Part shown: piece after piece, positions 1-15,000 of the stretch
Layout of the letters: every line of letters begins with the position of its first letter
How positions within the stretch are numbered: the stretch's first letter is position 1
Origin: Oncomelania hupensis
Taxonomy: Eukaryota > Mollusca > Gastropoda > Littorinimorpha > Pomatiopsidae
Direction: 5' to 3'
DNA length: 64,000 nucleotides
Assembly (NCBI GenBank): GCA_036898135.1
Contig: CM072515.1
Coordinates: 22,939,700 to 23,003,699 of the forward strand
Position numbers and translations under genes: made by a program
Notes under the pieces: model-generated
The model's input: the letters and a program-made list of their open reading frames with translations, nothing else
The model's database searches: none
What the model was told of the DNA's origin: nothing

Positions 1-358
1 GGATCAGCTTGGGAATATTGGACACTTTTTGCCAGGTTGTCACTGGATCTTACTATGATTTTATTATTTGTCATTTTATTATTTGTCAATTTATATGTTT
101 GTATTTTGTTGATATTTTATAATGATGTGTGTATTCTATTTTGTTTTTATAAACGGGGGGTTCGATAAATTAGAGTATAACCTCAGCGTTTCCTGCGTGG
201 GATGTCTTTATTGTAAAGTGACTAGCTGGTGGAGTGCTTTCAGTGTTACCACTAGTTTTTTTCGGCAGATCTTTTATGCAGATCAGGGGTGAGTCCTCTT
301 TCAGCCAAGTTGTGGTCTTGATTTTGTGGTCCTGATTTAGCTCTTTTCAGTCCGCTGG
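1..358 (+). repeat. 575-bp dispersed retroposon family, copy A (left part outside window)
   Basis: This segment aligns by eye with the 3' two thirds of the copies at 5.4, 16.2, 27.5 and 29.3 kb. It shares the block starting ggatcagcttgggaatattgg and the 3' block ending gtccgctggacc. It is the most diverged copy and lacks the (TGTAA)n tail seen in the others. Its start is cut by the window edge. Confidence 0.8.
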
Positions 359-547
359 ACCCTGTAAGGAATGAATAATTAACTAATTAATTTAAGACAG
401 TAACGAGTAATTTAATTGAGTGTGCAATTTATGCACATCATCTAGAGGGCCAAAGGTATGCAGCCTTATGTCATCATTACTGTATTGGGTTAAGGAATGT
501 TTATTTGTGCAAGTGGCTACAATTTGTGTGTGTATATGTGTATTCAG

Positions 548-859
548 GGTCGAATCAAGCTGGACGTTGGGGGCCATGTGTTCACCACGTCACAGCTGAC
601 ACTGACACGAGAGGCGGACTCCATGCTGGCAGCCATGTTTTCGGGCCGCCACAGCCTGAAGAAAGAGGAGGATGGCACGGTGTTCATTGACCGGGATGGC
701 ACACACTTCCGATACATCCTTAATTACCTCCGCGATGGTGGTCAGGGTGTCGAAGCCTTGCCTCGCAACAAGCAGACGCTGCGTGAGTTGCGCAATGAAG
801 CAGTGTACTTCCAGCTGCACGGCCTGGTGCAGCACATCGAGGAAGTGCTGAGAGTGTGA
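548..859 (+). CDS. KCTD-type BTB/T1 domain protein, last coding exon
   Basis: A polypyrimidine/GT-rich stretch ending in tattcag is followed by an open frame of 103 codons ending in TGA at 857-859. The product begins GRIKLDVGGHVFTT and includes SMLAAMFSGRH, FIDRDGTHFRYILNYLRDG and a final helix before the stop at LRV. LxVGG, MLAAMFSG and IDRDGxxFxxILNxLR are hallmark strings of the potassium-channel tetramerisation (T1/BTB_2) fold in KCTD proteins, which commonly act as Cullin-3 adaptors or oligomerisation modules. Here the domain is the extreme C-terminus, unlike most KCTDs, so upstream exons outside the window probably encode another domain. The first codon is in phase 0 with the acceptor. 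The paralogue is not assigned. The exon is GC-richer than its surroundings, as expected for coding sequence. Confidence 0.85.
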   Translation, partial: GRIKLDVGGHVFTTSQLTLTREADSMLAAMFSGRHSLKKEEDGTVFIDRDGTHFRYILNYLRDGGQGVEALPRNKQTLRELRNEAVYFQLHGLVQHIEEVLRV

Positions 860-3800
860 GGCCACAAAAGCACCCAGCCAGCAGCTAGCATAGCGTACGA
901 TCAGAGTGTGTTCCACCGTCGTCGTCCCTACTGCAGCCACCACCATCCCTGTGGAGACTGTTAACGAGGCGTCTTCTTCGCTGCCTCCCCCCACCTCTTT
1001 CCTCCATCATCTCCTTTCTCTGTCACTTGTAGATCTCATGGTCAGTGGGACGACACGTTGCGTCACTTCCATCAGCGCCTCCACAGTAGACAAACTAGAA
1101 AAAAAGGAGAAGAGGAACCAGCGGCCGCCTGGCGTACAAAAAAGGCGTGTAGGGGAAATCTTTCTGTCAGGCTCCTGCAGGGAGTGTGTTGACTGAAGTT
1201 GCCCCTTTTAGTTTTATTCTTTGGGCCAGGTTTTTCTATGTGTTCTTTACTCTTCACAGTTTGCTAGTTCAGAGTTATTTTTTAATGGGCTTTTCTTTTC
1301 TTTCGCTTTATAACGTAAGTGTTTAGGTAAAATCAGCGGATTTGGTTTAAGTAGGTTTTTTGAGGCCACTGTATTTTTAGCTTAAGTTGTGATGCTGGTG
1401 TAAATTTAGGGGGTAATCTATACACAGGTTTATTTCAGTTACGAGAGAAGATCTTGATAAATTTGTAATCATCACTTTTGAATGTGTGGGTGCATTTTCT
1501 GTTATCCTCTGTAATCTAATTGCCCCCACCCCTACTCCCCACAACCCCAAGAAGATTTTTGCTTATTTGAATGTGATGCACTATGTTCAAATTTGATCAA
1601 CCAGGTCGTTAGCAAAGCACACAGTATTATGATTTGTGTTAGACTTGTACCTGGAATCCATCTCTTCAGGCTTTGATAAATAATCGTCCCCCGCCCCTCT
1701 CTCCTCTCCCCCGGCCCCTCCTCCAGCCCTACCAAGAGATTTTTTTTCTCATAGATATGCCATTGTTCCAATAAGCGTGTTGCCAAATCTGAAACTGTTG
1801 ACTGGCTATCATGGTAAGTGGTATGTGGAAGCTTGTTCTTGTACATCCTAGTGCAGCTTGTTGAAATGTTCACTTCATTGCTAGTGGTGGTTGTGCTGTT
1901 TGTTAGCACCAATTGTCAGCAAAACTGCTTCCTTCCACTTTGCTGTGGTTTGTTAGTTTTGCAGACAGCTTTTGTAGGCAGTTGGGAGAAGCTTTAAAAA
2001 AAAAAAGTTAAAGTTTTTCATAAAATGACTATCTCTGCAGTTGTGAACTAACGGTAACAAACTGATCGCCATCTTGGGTAATTCCGGGATGCGATACATT
2101 TTTTTGTAGTGCATCAGATGTGGTCGCCTAGACTGATAGAGCTCAATGTGTGTATTATTGTGTTTGATTATTCCTTCCCCACCCCCATTATTGTAACAGG
2201 TGGTGGTTGTGCAGTTTGCTATGTGTGCATGCAAGACTTTGGTTTTGAGCCTACCACTTTTAATTTGGACATTTTATTCAGTTTTAACATATTATCTTAT
2301 ACCCCTAGGACCAATGTACTTTACCACAAAGATGTATATGTCAGCGGTGTGCGTATATGCATTTTAGCTTACCAGTGCTCAGACAAATTTTTATATTCAT
2401 TATAATATCTGTGTGTGATTGTGCACTGGTGGTTTGTTATTATGTTTTATATACTTGCGTGTTACTGTTAGAGTACACAAATTTACTACTGCCAGAATCT
2501 TACGTGTGTCAAGTCTTCGTCTGTCTCCTTAGCTTTCCATTGAATCTTTTGACAAGTTATTATATTCTGATTCCCTGTGTATGTCCTCATCATCAATGTT
2601 CTGTGTAATCACGCACGATAGATTTTATATTATTACAATTCATGCACCCTTCCAGGCCTGTTTAGCTGTGATATATATAGTTGTGTATCTTTATCACCAT
2701 AGAGAATGCTGGTGTCTATAGAGTGCTATAATTATTGTTTTGTATTGTCTTTTTAAAAAAAAATCGTTGTTGCATTGTTTTTACTTGTGCCGTTTGTGTT
2801 TTATCGCCGTCAGTAGCCTTTTCACCCCCCCACCACCCAAATGTACTTTTGCTGATAATGCAATATTTCCATCTCAGGGTTTTTTGGCTGTCAGTTTGCA
2901 AAGGTTGCTGCCCTTGCATTAGAAAGCATGCTGTCACGCTGTTTGCCACCAAAGATCTATCAACTCCTCCTCTTTTCCATCGTCTTGATTAGGTTGGTGC
3001 GTTAGTTCAACTCACTTTGTACGCGAGCGAGCGCAGATTTTGTCATCATCTGTGTTGTGCGTGAGTGTGATAGTTCTGTCCTGTGCTGCTCTGTCCCTGC
3101 TTTAGCAGTCTTTCCTGAAGGGGGAGATTTATAAAAAATAAAAAAAAAGAAGAGGAAGAAGAAAAAAAAAAAAGCACAAATCACTGCTTTCAATTTTAAT
3201 ATTTATAGTTATTGCAATGTTTATATCATTTTTCATATATATTTGCTACATTGATATCTATTATGAATAAATTGAGCAACAGATTAGACCGAATACTGTT
3301 GTTTATTTCTATGTTTTCTCCACTTTTGATTTTAACTTTCTAAGTAAAAATACACTGATTTGTTCAGTTGTTTTTTAAAAGAGAGATGTGTAGCAACTGC
3401 ATGGTTTCTGTCTTGCCTTTGTTAAGTCAGCTGGCTTCACATTAGATGTTAACATTCAAGTATAATATGTGGACAGGAAAATCAGTCTGTGGATGTGAAT
3501 TTCTCAGTTGCGAATTGTTCATATTATGTTTACTGGTTATTACAAAACAATCTGGAACATTCGCTGGCATTGTGTTAGAGATATTTACCCATTGGACAGT
3601 TGGACATTGACATAAAATCTCCAATTTCAATAAGAATTATTTCAGGCTGTTAGAAATGAAAGGAAATGATGCCTGGAAGTTGGATTTAGGATGTTTACAA
3701 ATGACTTTATTGGGCTGCAAATTATAGAACACCTTATGACCTTGCCACATCTTTGTAGAGTATTTGTCCCTACAGGAAATTTGGCCATGTGCTTGCTACG

Positions 3801-5380
3801 ATGTGATAGGGTCATACCCGCATGTTAACTTATTATTCGTATTAGCCTTTACAACAGCAAAACTGGTGTTAGAGTTATGGGCTGTTAATCTGGCAATCTG
3901 AAACTATCTGCAATAATAAAAAACAACGTGGATTCACAGTCTGGGTTGAGACTTTTTTGTGGTATGATCAGCTGTTCGTTCAAATTCCAAGAGATTATAC
4001 TATATAGAGATATTTTGTGTTCAGAGTCGCAGCATGCCGTCTACTTGTGTGTTTGACCAGTTGTTTGTGTCACATATTTCTTGCATATATAATTATTCTA
4101 GAGTTGGTAAGTGGCCTTTTTCTCATTTCCACACACACACTTGTGAATCGGTGAGATTTTTCTTGTAATCTTGGCTTCCAATTTTGTGTTTGTTCGAAAT
4201 CACCTCAGAGATGTTTACTGAATGAATCAAGTAGTTGATTACTTCATCCAGTGGTTCATGGTACACTGCAGGTATGCCTTATTGCTTTACGTGATACATA
4301 TTGTTGTGCTTGGTACAAAACTCCTCTTTGCTTTGTCATCTGTTTTAATACTGAATTGCTTGTTTTCTCTATATACCATTTTCCTTGTCTAATCAGTATT
4401 AGTATTGTATGTACTTCTGCTGATTTTTTTAAGCTCTCACAGTTGTGGATGTTCCCCCCTTTGGCTTTTTGTTTTTTTTATTTTTTTTTAAACTCTTAAT
4501 ATTGGTTAAAGATTTTTAACACAGAAATTATCACAAAACATATTTTGATGTAAAAACAGCTTTCTTGGCATTGCACCCACGCACAAACGTTACTTTAGAG
4601 ATTTGTGTAATTTCTTTGTGTAGATGGTATTTGAGAAGTTGTATTTGTATGTTTTTTTGTTTTTTTTTACACATTTTTCGTTCTCACCACATTTTTTTTA
4701 AACGATGATTTTAAAGCGTGACCCTTTTCAGAAATGTAGATTTTTATTTTTTTCATAGCTCGCAGTTTACAGTCACAAAGAAAGAACATCAAAGAGACAT
4801 ATTTCATAACCGACTGTTCTGTGTGTTTTTGTTAAGCTCTATTATTATTTTACTGTCGATTTTGTTTTATTGTCACCGTCATTAGGGAAAGTGCTTAGTC
4901 TTAAACACATTAAATGATTGTTGTATGACAGGAGAAATATATCTGCTTGATTGTTAGAACATTGTCTTGTGCAGCAAGTTTGGTTGTTTTTGTGTGTGTG
5001 TTTTTTTTTTTTTTTGAGTCAGAATAGTATTTATTTTTGTTTTTTATTGATGCTAACACATGCTTCCAGTTTCCAAAGCTTTGGTAATGTGAACCTATAT
5101 ACATAACGTTTGTTTTCTAACCAAACATTGCATTGCTAAGTGATTTGAACTGCTTTTTGTTGTTTGAATATTTACTCAGGTACTTACAGATTGTTATTGT
5201 CCGTGTGTGCACTCCCACTCCCTCCCTATGGTTTCTGTCTCTATTCCTGTCAGCAATTTCAGCCGTAGCATTTGTCATAGATGGGAAGTTTCAACACTTA
5301 TTCCTTGTCCTTCCATGGAGTAAAATAGTGTGTCCTTTTCTTTCCCCTGTACTATGTTGCTTCAGCTTTGTAAAGCTCAA

Positions 5381-5959
5381 CCCCTGTTGGGGTGCCGGGG
5401 GTTTCAGTATAAATAGTATCCCCACTTTCTGGAAATTTAGTGCTTTAAATTCCCACTGTCACTGTCTTTCTCATTTGCTCTTTCTCATTCCTGCTCTGTT
5501 CTATCAATCTGCAATACTATCGTCTTCTTCGCTAGACCAGTCTCCTACCTTTTTTCTTGAAAACTCTTCCGGGACAAGACTCCTTATTTGTGTATGAGGT
5601 CTGTTGGATCAGCTTGGGAATATTGGACGCTTTCTGCCAGGTGGTCACTAGGGCTTCCTATGATGTTATTATTTAGCAATATAGGCATTTTATATGTATG
5701 TGTTTTGTTGATAATTTGTAATGATGTTTGTATTCTATTTTGTTTTTGTAAACGGGGGTTTGATAAGTTGGGGTGAAGCCTCAGCCGTCCCCTGCGTGGG
5801 ATGTCTTTATTGTAAAGTGACTGGCTGGTGGAGTGCTTTCGGTTTTACCACTAGGGTTGTTTCAGCAGATCTTTTATGCGGATCAGGGGTTGTCCGGTCC
5901 TGATTTGGCTCGGAAGAGTCCGCTGGACCTAAAGCAATAATTATGTAATGTAGTGTAAT
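5381..5959 (+). repeat. 575-bp dispersed retroposon family, copy B, with TSD
   Basis: This copy is full length, from the G/C-rich head (cccctgttggggtgccgggg) to a (TGTAA)-like tail. The 11-bp direct repeat gtaaagctcaa flanks it at 5370-5380 and 5960-5970, a target-site duplication typical of retroposition. A TATA-like tataaata lies about 30 bp into the element. Short open frames inside recur in other copies with different breaks and are not taken as genes. Confidence 0.9.
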
Positions 5960-8900
5960 GTAAAGCTCAATTTAAAATCATGTCAACAATGGTGTGAATT
6001 ATGACGCTAGCATCAGTTCAGATCAGTTGATTTTTTCATTTTCTTCTGAAGGACCCTTCACATCAGATGGATTGTTTATGAGACCATTTTAATGATAGGT
6101 TGTGGAGTTATTTTTCCTCGCCCTTGTGTTTTTCTTTTCTAAAAGCCTCAACTGCTCATTTTTATGATGAGCAAAAATGAGAAAAGTTTACGATTGTTTG
6201 AAGGAAACCAACGTCAAGAAAGATAAAGTAAATTGGTTTATAATATTTTTTTTGTTTTATTTGTGATAAATTGTGGAATAGTAAACAGGTTGACATTCTC
6301 AGCTTTTTATTTCTAAAACTCCCGTACTCCTTCAAGACAAGCCATTTCACCTATATTTCCTAGCATCCTTTCTTGTCTCAAACCCTGTCAAAGGTTCTGG
6401 TGCACATGCATGTTTTGCCAAAACATACTTTGCATATCAATGGAATGATAGTTTTATTCACTGACTGACACTAGAACCAGTGTTTAACTTTTGCATCTGC
6501 TGTTGAGTAGAGTGTATGTGTTGCCAAATGTAAGCAGATTTACTGTGGGCTGATTGACGTTTCATGTATGATCTACAGATTTGTGCTACCCATGCTCATT
6601 AGTACAGCGACATATCACAGAAGTAGATGCTGCCCTCTGCTCTTTGTGCGTTTATTTTGATTTCACTGCAAGACAAACTAAACATTTTGTCTTGAAGACT
6701 TGGGTCACATTTTTAGCTTTTAGATTACATGCTCAAAATATATGTGACCGTGGTCTTATTTTTGTGTGTGTGGAAATTATGTTTTTTTGGGGGGGTTTTG
6801 GGTTGTTTTTTTTAATACCATTTTCGTTTTTCCAGTAGTGAGTTGTTAGATATATTTCACAAAATTGAAGCAGTTTTGTTTTGTTTTGACGGGCACTCTA
6901 TCCTCAGCCTGTTTGTTTAGCTATAGTTGTAATTTTGTCATATTAAGTATTTTTACTTTCAGATTTTTTCTTGCCAAGTTGTCAGAGACACTGTTGCTGT
7001 TTGCTTCTATTCTTAATATGTGTGTGTGGGTGTGTGTGTGTGTTATCTTGTTTGTTGTAGCCGTTTCTCATATGTGTTCACAGGAGGTTTTGTTGGTCTG
7101 GGTTTAGAATTTGTTTTTTCTTGCACAACTGGCAGATAAGCATTCCCCATACGTGATGCATGTTTATTAATATGTTACACTTTTGTTCTGTAAAAAAAAA
7201 AATGATCCAGTTATCTATTTGTTGCTGAGAAAAGCTTGTACTGGGTGTTCAACATTTTTATTTTCTCTCTCTCTCTCCAAGAAAATTGTTTTTGACTACT
7301 AGAATGGGACTAAACACCATGCTAGTCAAACTGCTTATCTCCTTCCTAGAGCAATATTTTAATCAATATTGTCAGGATTGCAAAGCTTCATGAAACTGAT
7401 GGTTGACTTGTTTTGTTTTCTACCAGCTACGTTTGCAATGTTTGTTTATTATTGTAGATTGTAATTGTACTGCAGTCGTTGGGACCCCTTTTGTTAGTTG
7501 TTAATATTAATGGCAGGCTTCAGGGCTGTTGGTCAGAGCTTTATTATTGAATGAATTTTGACGTGTTGCATGCTCATTTCAAGTTCTCACATATAGTGTA
7601 TTTACCAATGCATTGCGCTTCAATCTTCCACTGCTGCATTTGAAAATTGCTGTTATAACTGTGCCGTTGAAAAAAAACTACGGATGCGTATTCCCATTAT
7701 GTCTTCATCTCCAGGACATTGTGCAGGGAGAACTTTTCGTTACAAGAAGTACACAAAAAAAAGTCTGTAATTTGTTTTCTTTACTCTTTTTCTGAGTGGG
7801 ACCTTGTTTTAAGTCGCAAGGAAAATTAAACATTAAACCAGCGAGTGTACTTTTGTTTTTTTTTATAAACTGGTAAATACTAAACACTACAAGTATTTTA
7901 GGCTTCGTGAAATGTTCTTTCTTCACATTGTCTTTGGTCTAGTGTTGTGAACTTCAGTGCCCTTCTGATAAAAATAAAATTCTCATGGTTGTTCAATTAT
8001 CCTTAGCCATGTATAAACTTAATAAGCCAAATCAAAATAGATGTTTTCTTTAACTTAATTGCACATGATTGTTGTATTGGCAGAATCCTTGATGGTTAGT
8101 GTCCTGAATGTTGGGTGTTGGCGCGTGCTTTTTCTTGACTTTGATATCACACATAACCAGCATTTGCATGTATTGGGACTTTTTATTCGGTAGCTGTGGA
8201 GTATGGGCTTTTTGTTTACTGTTTTTTTGTTCTCTCGCTTCACTCACTGCCTCATTTAATGTAGGTGCATGTACATGGATGTCAAAACATTCTAATATTT
8301 TATAAGCGTGAGATTCGTTGTGTTCCACATTATAGAGTCTAGTTTGTATTCTACTGTTGTTGTTTGGGGAAGGAGAGGGAAGGGTGTTTTTTTTTTTGTT
8401 TTTTTTTGTGGCTTGTACATGTAAATGATGTATTTTATCCAGAATGGTTGTGTACTCTGTATGTGTTTACCTGATACTGCTCTTAGGACACTGTAGACAT
8501 GGCAGCATTACGTTGAGTCGTTGTTCACATGGATTTTTTTTTATTTTTCTGTTGGTATTTCTCCCGTCCGTTTGCTTATGGTTATAACCTGCTCTAGTGT
8601 GGGATTTCTTTGGGGGGGCTAGACCCAGGCTAATTTATCTTTGCTGCTGAATAATGAGCGATTAATATCTTTCCCATCTAAAAGCATCTGAAATTACTAA
8701 AGCTTCAAAGTTGGATAATCAGATAAGTGTTCAATTTTGGAATGAAAACTTCTTTTTTTTCCTGTATCGCCAAAGACCATGAATGCACACACTACCGTCT
8801 TTGGTATCATCACTCATCAGAGGGACTGACGTCATGGAAATGTTGTTTGGAAAAGTTTAACGGTATTACAGCCAGTATTGAGGCATGTCTTTTTTCTCCC

Positions 8901-9649
8901 AAAGAAAGAGGTCGTTTATTGCCTAGTTTGAAAATAAACTTAAAACATCTTTTTTGTTTGTTTACTTTTTGGTTGTTGTTGCTGTGATGCACATCCCACA
9001 GAAATAAATCATTGCTTATTGACAAAGGCGTTCAGTACCACAGCAAAAGATGTCACTATAGTATCTATTTTGCCTTAACACTTATGACATTGTTATGTAT
9101 TGTGCTAAAACTAAAACACCTCAGCCTCTCTGAGGCTTCCTAAGTTGTATATCTGAATGTAAGATTGGCTGGCAATTCTAGCTAGAATGCCCATTGTCGT
9201 AGGCTAGCTTGCCTGGGTGGTCATACGTTACATGTTCTTCTGCTTATGTTTGATTCCTTGCGTCTTTCAGTTTATGCATGGCGTGTGATAGTTTGTTGTT
9301 GTTTTTTTTCATCTGGGTATTGACACTTTTTTTGGGGAAGAAACATAATTCTGTAGAAAAGCTTCTAACCAAAGTTGTAGCACAGTTAGATATTAAAAGT
9401 GAAACTTAAAAGTGAATTGTTGAGTTTTATTTATGTATTCATTTTGAATAAGGGTTTTCAGTGCTGCAGAGGTTGCCATTTTTCTTTGTATTAATGTAAG
9501 TTTTTTTTTTTTATAATGAAATTTATGGTTGCTTTTTTTTTTTTTCCATGGTTGCACGGGATCTGACGTAGACCATTTTCTTGCCAACTAGAATATGCAG
9601 TGTGTGTATTTCACAGTAGAATGTATGAATTTATTCCTCTCTGTATTTG

Positions 9650-9915
<266 letters not shown>

Positions 9916-12046
9916 CAATCGTTAAAACATTTATATTCCATGTGACATTTTGAGTGAAACACAGACATTCATACCTATTATGTATTCTGCTACAAATATC
10001 TCTTGACTCCCATCTACTTTGCCAGTTGACACATTTGCCAAATGCACAAAAGTACCATAGTTTTATTGTGATTGACATGTCATTCAAATTATTATAGTTC
10101 CAGTAGAAACAGAGTATTTTTCTATTATATATGTTTTTAAACAGCAAATTAATATTATTGTGTGTGCTTTTCTGTATTGATGCATGAAAAGCAATGTACT
10201 GTTCACATTCTTAATGCTGCGTGTGTTTACTACTTATTCAAAGGTTCTTATCTTTCCATTGATACAATGATAGCGTGATGGCTTCTCTGCATATTTATTC
10301 GCTTTCGTAGATTTTATTGTTGCTCACGTGGTGGCCAAAAATCACAAAAAAGTTTGGTGTATTTACCTGTTGTTGGGTTGGCTGAGTGTTTTTTTTCCCT
10401 TTATTCTCCTTATTTGTTAGCAGCATAGTCTGTGTTACAACGGGATGTGGTTCAGGCGTTGGTGTAACTTTTTTTGCTTATCTGTGACGTCCTTAGAGGT
10501 ATACATGCTTGTGGTCAGAGCTTAGTTTGATCATTGTATCTCCATTTATACACATATTTTACACTTGTAACTTTTATATTGTATGCATTATATTAAGTGG
10601 CTGTACATAGACAATTTTTACAGTAGATGTTTTACCGTCTAGTATCAAAAATGTGACTGTGTTTCTTGTTTTTGGTGTGTTAATTTGTTTTCCCCTTAAT
10701 GTTGATTATTCAGAGTTCTCTCTTCCACAATTGCTTTTGATAATCAAGAGGGTTATTTTAGTCGTGTGGTGATGTTACAATACCGCCTTTTTACCATAGT
10801 CCAAATAACCTCTGTGCAAACCCTGCTGGAATATTGCTAGTCCACGTCAGTGCGAACATGTATTTTGCGCTTTTAAAAAATTGATCAATACCGAGTAGCC
10901 TTTCAGTGACATTAACATTTTAACGTGTATGTGAATGGGTGCATACATTTTTATTAACTTGCTCTGCGTTGCGGGATTTGTATCGGCACTGTTTCTTAAT
11001 TTGACTTTTGTGTGTGTGTGTGAGGAATTTGCCTGCTAGTGATTGCTTTTTCACACAGTGTGCATTGGTTCAAAGTTTTCAGCATTACCGTAGCTGTTGT
11101 GTAAACTAGTCAAACATTTGGTGTATTTATGTTTTTGTTTAGCACAAGGATTACGAATCCTCATAATTGTCTCAGTCCAGGTGTGTGTGCTTTTGTTGTT
11201 AATGACAAGGCAGTGTACGTAGGTGTGCAATATTAACCCCAGTAGCTGTCGGTATTGTTTTAGTTATTTTTTTAATAACTCCCCGTAATCAACCATGTTG
11301 CTGCAAAATAATATTCCCTACTAACCTGTGCTATGTTGCCTACCCACCTTTTGTTTTTGGTTCTACTAGTGCTTTCCAGCTTTGTATTGACTCCTTTGCC
11401 ATATTTATGATATTTGTATTTGCTTTATGTGTATTTATGTATGTGGGTCTGCTTGGAGGTTATTTTGTGTTGAGTTTCAACATCAGAAGTTCAAATTTTA
11501 AAAAAAATAAAATGAACTTCGTGATCTGTTAACCAATTTTGAGGGGTCATTTGCTAATGCGATAGATTAAGAGCAGCTAAGCTTGTCGTTATTTAGTGTG
11601 TTTTTCTTCTCTGTATTCTCCCCCCCCCCACCCCTTTTCTTTTTCTTCCAGCAACCAATGGTATTATGCACCCTGTGTCTTTCCATAATAAGACATTTTT
11701 CTGAAGCTTTGTTGTCACTATTATTTTGTGTGCCAGCAGCTGGATTTTGTGCTGCTGTTTTGTTGGGTTTGTTTTATTCTTGACCAAAGTGTGCACGTTG
11801 TTCAGTTGTGTTGGGTCTGCTGCTTTTGTCGCCTTCGCTCATTCCTTTGGTTTCTTTTGGTTTTTTTCCCCCCTCATTGTTAATCGGTGTGCCCAACATC
11901 CTGTTTCAATTAATTAAACCCACTCAACACCCCCAGAGCACCTTTCTTCCACCCTCCATCCTTCCATTGCAGCAAAATCGCCAATATTATGATCCTCAAA
12001 CAGTTGTATCACCAGAAATTTGTATGTATGTATACACATGTACAAC

Positions 12047-12047
<1 letters not shown>

Positions 12048-12089
<42 letters not shown>

Positions 12090-12090
12090 T
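12048..12090. repeat. (ATT)n microsatellite
   Basis: A short, near-perfect ATT array inside the T-rich region. Confidence 0.95.
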
Positions 12091-15000
12091 TATTTTTAAT
12101 TATGACTGCCTTGAGCCTTGGCAGCAGTAATGTTTGTGATAGATTGTGTAAGCTCATCTGCTTGTCCAGTGTGTTGTGGGTGTGTGTACCAGTGAATAAT
12201 AATGTAGACCAGGGTGTGTTCGTCAGTATTTTGTTGTAGCTGTGTGTGTGCTCAAGGTAGAGCATTGCCATTAGAGAGCGGTGTTGATCAGCTTCATCGT
12301 ACCTCCATTCGCAAGTGTTTGGTGTGGGTCCACTGAGCACAAGTCACTGCTTTCTCCCTTGTCCCGCCTCTCTCCCTTTCACTCTCTCACTCTGTCTTTC
12401 TCTATCTCTACCCCCCCCCCCTCCTTCCTTCTCTCCCTGTCTGTCTTTGACTCTCTCAGTGTGGAGCTCTGCTTTGTAGCTGCCCAGTTTTTCCCGACAT
12501 TTTGATATTGAACATGGAAACCCAATGAGTAGCAATAGCAAACTAAAATTGTGTGTCTCCTTGCCCCTCCTTCCCTGCCCCTCTCACCCTTTCCCACTCC
12601 CTCTAAAATAGTGTGCTACAGCATCGGTTAATATACATTTCTAAACTGCATTTATTATAGGCATGTTTCCTAGCAGCTGCTGATTTGTGTTAACACTTTT
12701 AATCTAGGCTAATTGTTGCATTTTGTCAAAGGACTTGTTTGGGCCTTTGAAGTATGCATGTGTAAGTGGGGGGAAATAAAAGCATAAAATCCAGATTTAG
12801 AGATATCAAGCTGTCTGTGTGGGTTTTTTTTTGGTCACAACATGAGCACTTCACTTAAACCTCGTCTGAGGTGTCCATGCATGATGTCTTTGTGACATTT
12901 GTTGTGTATTTGTGTGTGTGTGTGGGTTTTTCTCCGCCACTGATAGTATTTTCGGATTTTCATGACAAACTTATGCTCTGTGTGTGTGTTGTGCTGGGCT
13001 GTTGTACACTTGCTGAGCGTTCAAAAGTAGAGACTGTGTTTGTTGGGGACTTTAAAGGTATTTGTGTGGTATTGATGATTTTTTGTTTGTTTGTTTATTT
13101 GCTAAGATATTTGGTGCACCTTTGCATTTTATACATTCTCAGAGTTTACCACACACTCACATACACACACACACACACACTCACACAAACAATAAATTAG
13201 AATGCTCATATTATGTGTTGAATTGATCATATTCACGCTTGCTTATTTTTTGATTTTTAAAATAATGTTTGTATTATTATTTTTTATTTGGAGGTAACAC
13301 TTTTTTTTTTGGGGGGGGGGGGGGGGGGAACCTGATTTCCTCCCTCACCTCCCACCCCTCCACACACATGAGTCTTAACCAATTTGTTGTTGGACTTGAT
13401 ATAAAGAAAATTTGGTTGCCTGATTTCTTTTTTCGCAGAATGGTAGCTTATTTACTGTTATAGTTTTGTTTGTGTTTTTCTTCTATATTGTTTCAATGAC
13501 TTTAAAATATGAGTAGACTAAATATTATATTCTGGGTGATTTTGCAGGTTGATTTTTAGTGTTACACGTTTTGGTCAATTCGGTGTTGAAATCAGATGTA
13601 AACACTAGATCAAGTTTTTTAGGTTTTTTTAAATACAGAGAATGTATTAGATCGCCAAATAGATTTTTCTGTAATTCCGAAGTAGAAAGTCAAAAATACT
13701 ACTAATCTTAAAAATTAACAAAAATATTTTTAAAAATTTGGACAAATTACCAGAGTAATTTTGTCATTTGGTTAGAAACATGTAAACGTGTGAAATGTTT
13801 TTGACTTTTGATTCACTAGTGTACTCCTAGAAATGAGTGTATTGTCTATTATTTGTGGTGGTGGCTGGTTAGAATTGTTTGGATTTTTTCTGCACATTGG
13901 CGCAATGACATGCTGTGCTCCTATTAATCGTGTACAGTTTGTGGCACGTTTTCTCTGTTTATGGTTGGAAAATAACTTTTGCCTCTTTGAATACTTTTTT
14001 TTTCTTTTATTCTTTTTGATGGTTTGCCTTTGTCATATACTTAGACTAGAAATTTTAAATTTTGTATCGTTTTTTGGAATACTTAACCATATCGAATACG
14101 CTTTCTTCATTAAATTTTTGTTCAATCAGAAGTAATTTACTAAGCTGTACAAAAGTGTGCTCAGAATAAAGTCTGTAATAATTAACAAGGTATGTTTCTA
14201 TCCCTCATTAGTGAATCTGATCAGAAAAGAGCTTTTTCCTACCTCTACCCCCCTCTCCACCACCCCCACCCCTATCGCAAGTTATTTGACCATCATTCAC
14301 AGACACTTAGAACCCTCTGGCTTTATGACTAGTTGCATACACTTCTTATATCCACATGCATTGACATTAAATAGATTAAAGAAAGCACTTTTTTAAACCA
14401 GTATTCCATATTAAAATGTCCACATTGCTTGGAGAAAACCTGTAAATTGTATGCTTTTTTTTTTTCTTTGGACATTCAAGTTTATGGCCGTTTGTCCAAA
14501 CCGGGCCCTTGTATTTGTAAAAAATATGGACCGCCGGTCTTGTTGTTCCTAAGCAACTTCTGTAGTGTTTGTCCATTGCATATATATATATATGCCTTTT
14601 GAAAAGAGCTTGGGTGTATAAAGTATTAAATTGTGTCTAACAACCGTCAATAATCCAGATAGATTTTTTGATCTTGTGTAACTTCACTACTACTGAAGTA
14701 CGTTAACGTAATCTTAGACCAGAGGTTGTCGTTCTGTCCTTTGCATGCTGTAGGTGGTTCTAACTCGTAGTAGATTTTGGAGATCGTTGATGTTTCAATA
14801 TCAGCTATGTATTGTGTGGTTTCCTGGTCTTTTTTTTTTTTTTGAATCTGTACATTGTATGTAAAACATTAAGTATCAATCAGCTATTTGGCTATCGTGA
14901 AGCTGTGTCTTACATGCAGGTGGATTTACTTCACTGTGGGTAGTACGTTCAGTGTCTATGTGATCAGAAAACAAATAAACAAAAAATTCATTGTAATAAT

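Noticed and set aside
5588..5903. Two overlapping 60-residue frames ([14 protein letters not shown]... and [11 protein letters not shown]...) that recur at 16.4, 17.0, 27.7 and 29.5 kb
   Set aside because: They lie in the 575-bp retroposon and are broken or shifted in some copies with no sign of codon conservation, so recurrence reflects copying of the element.
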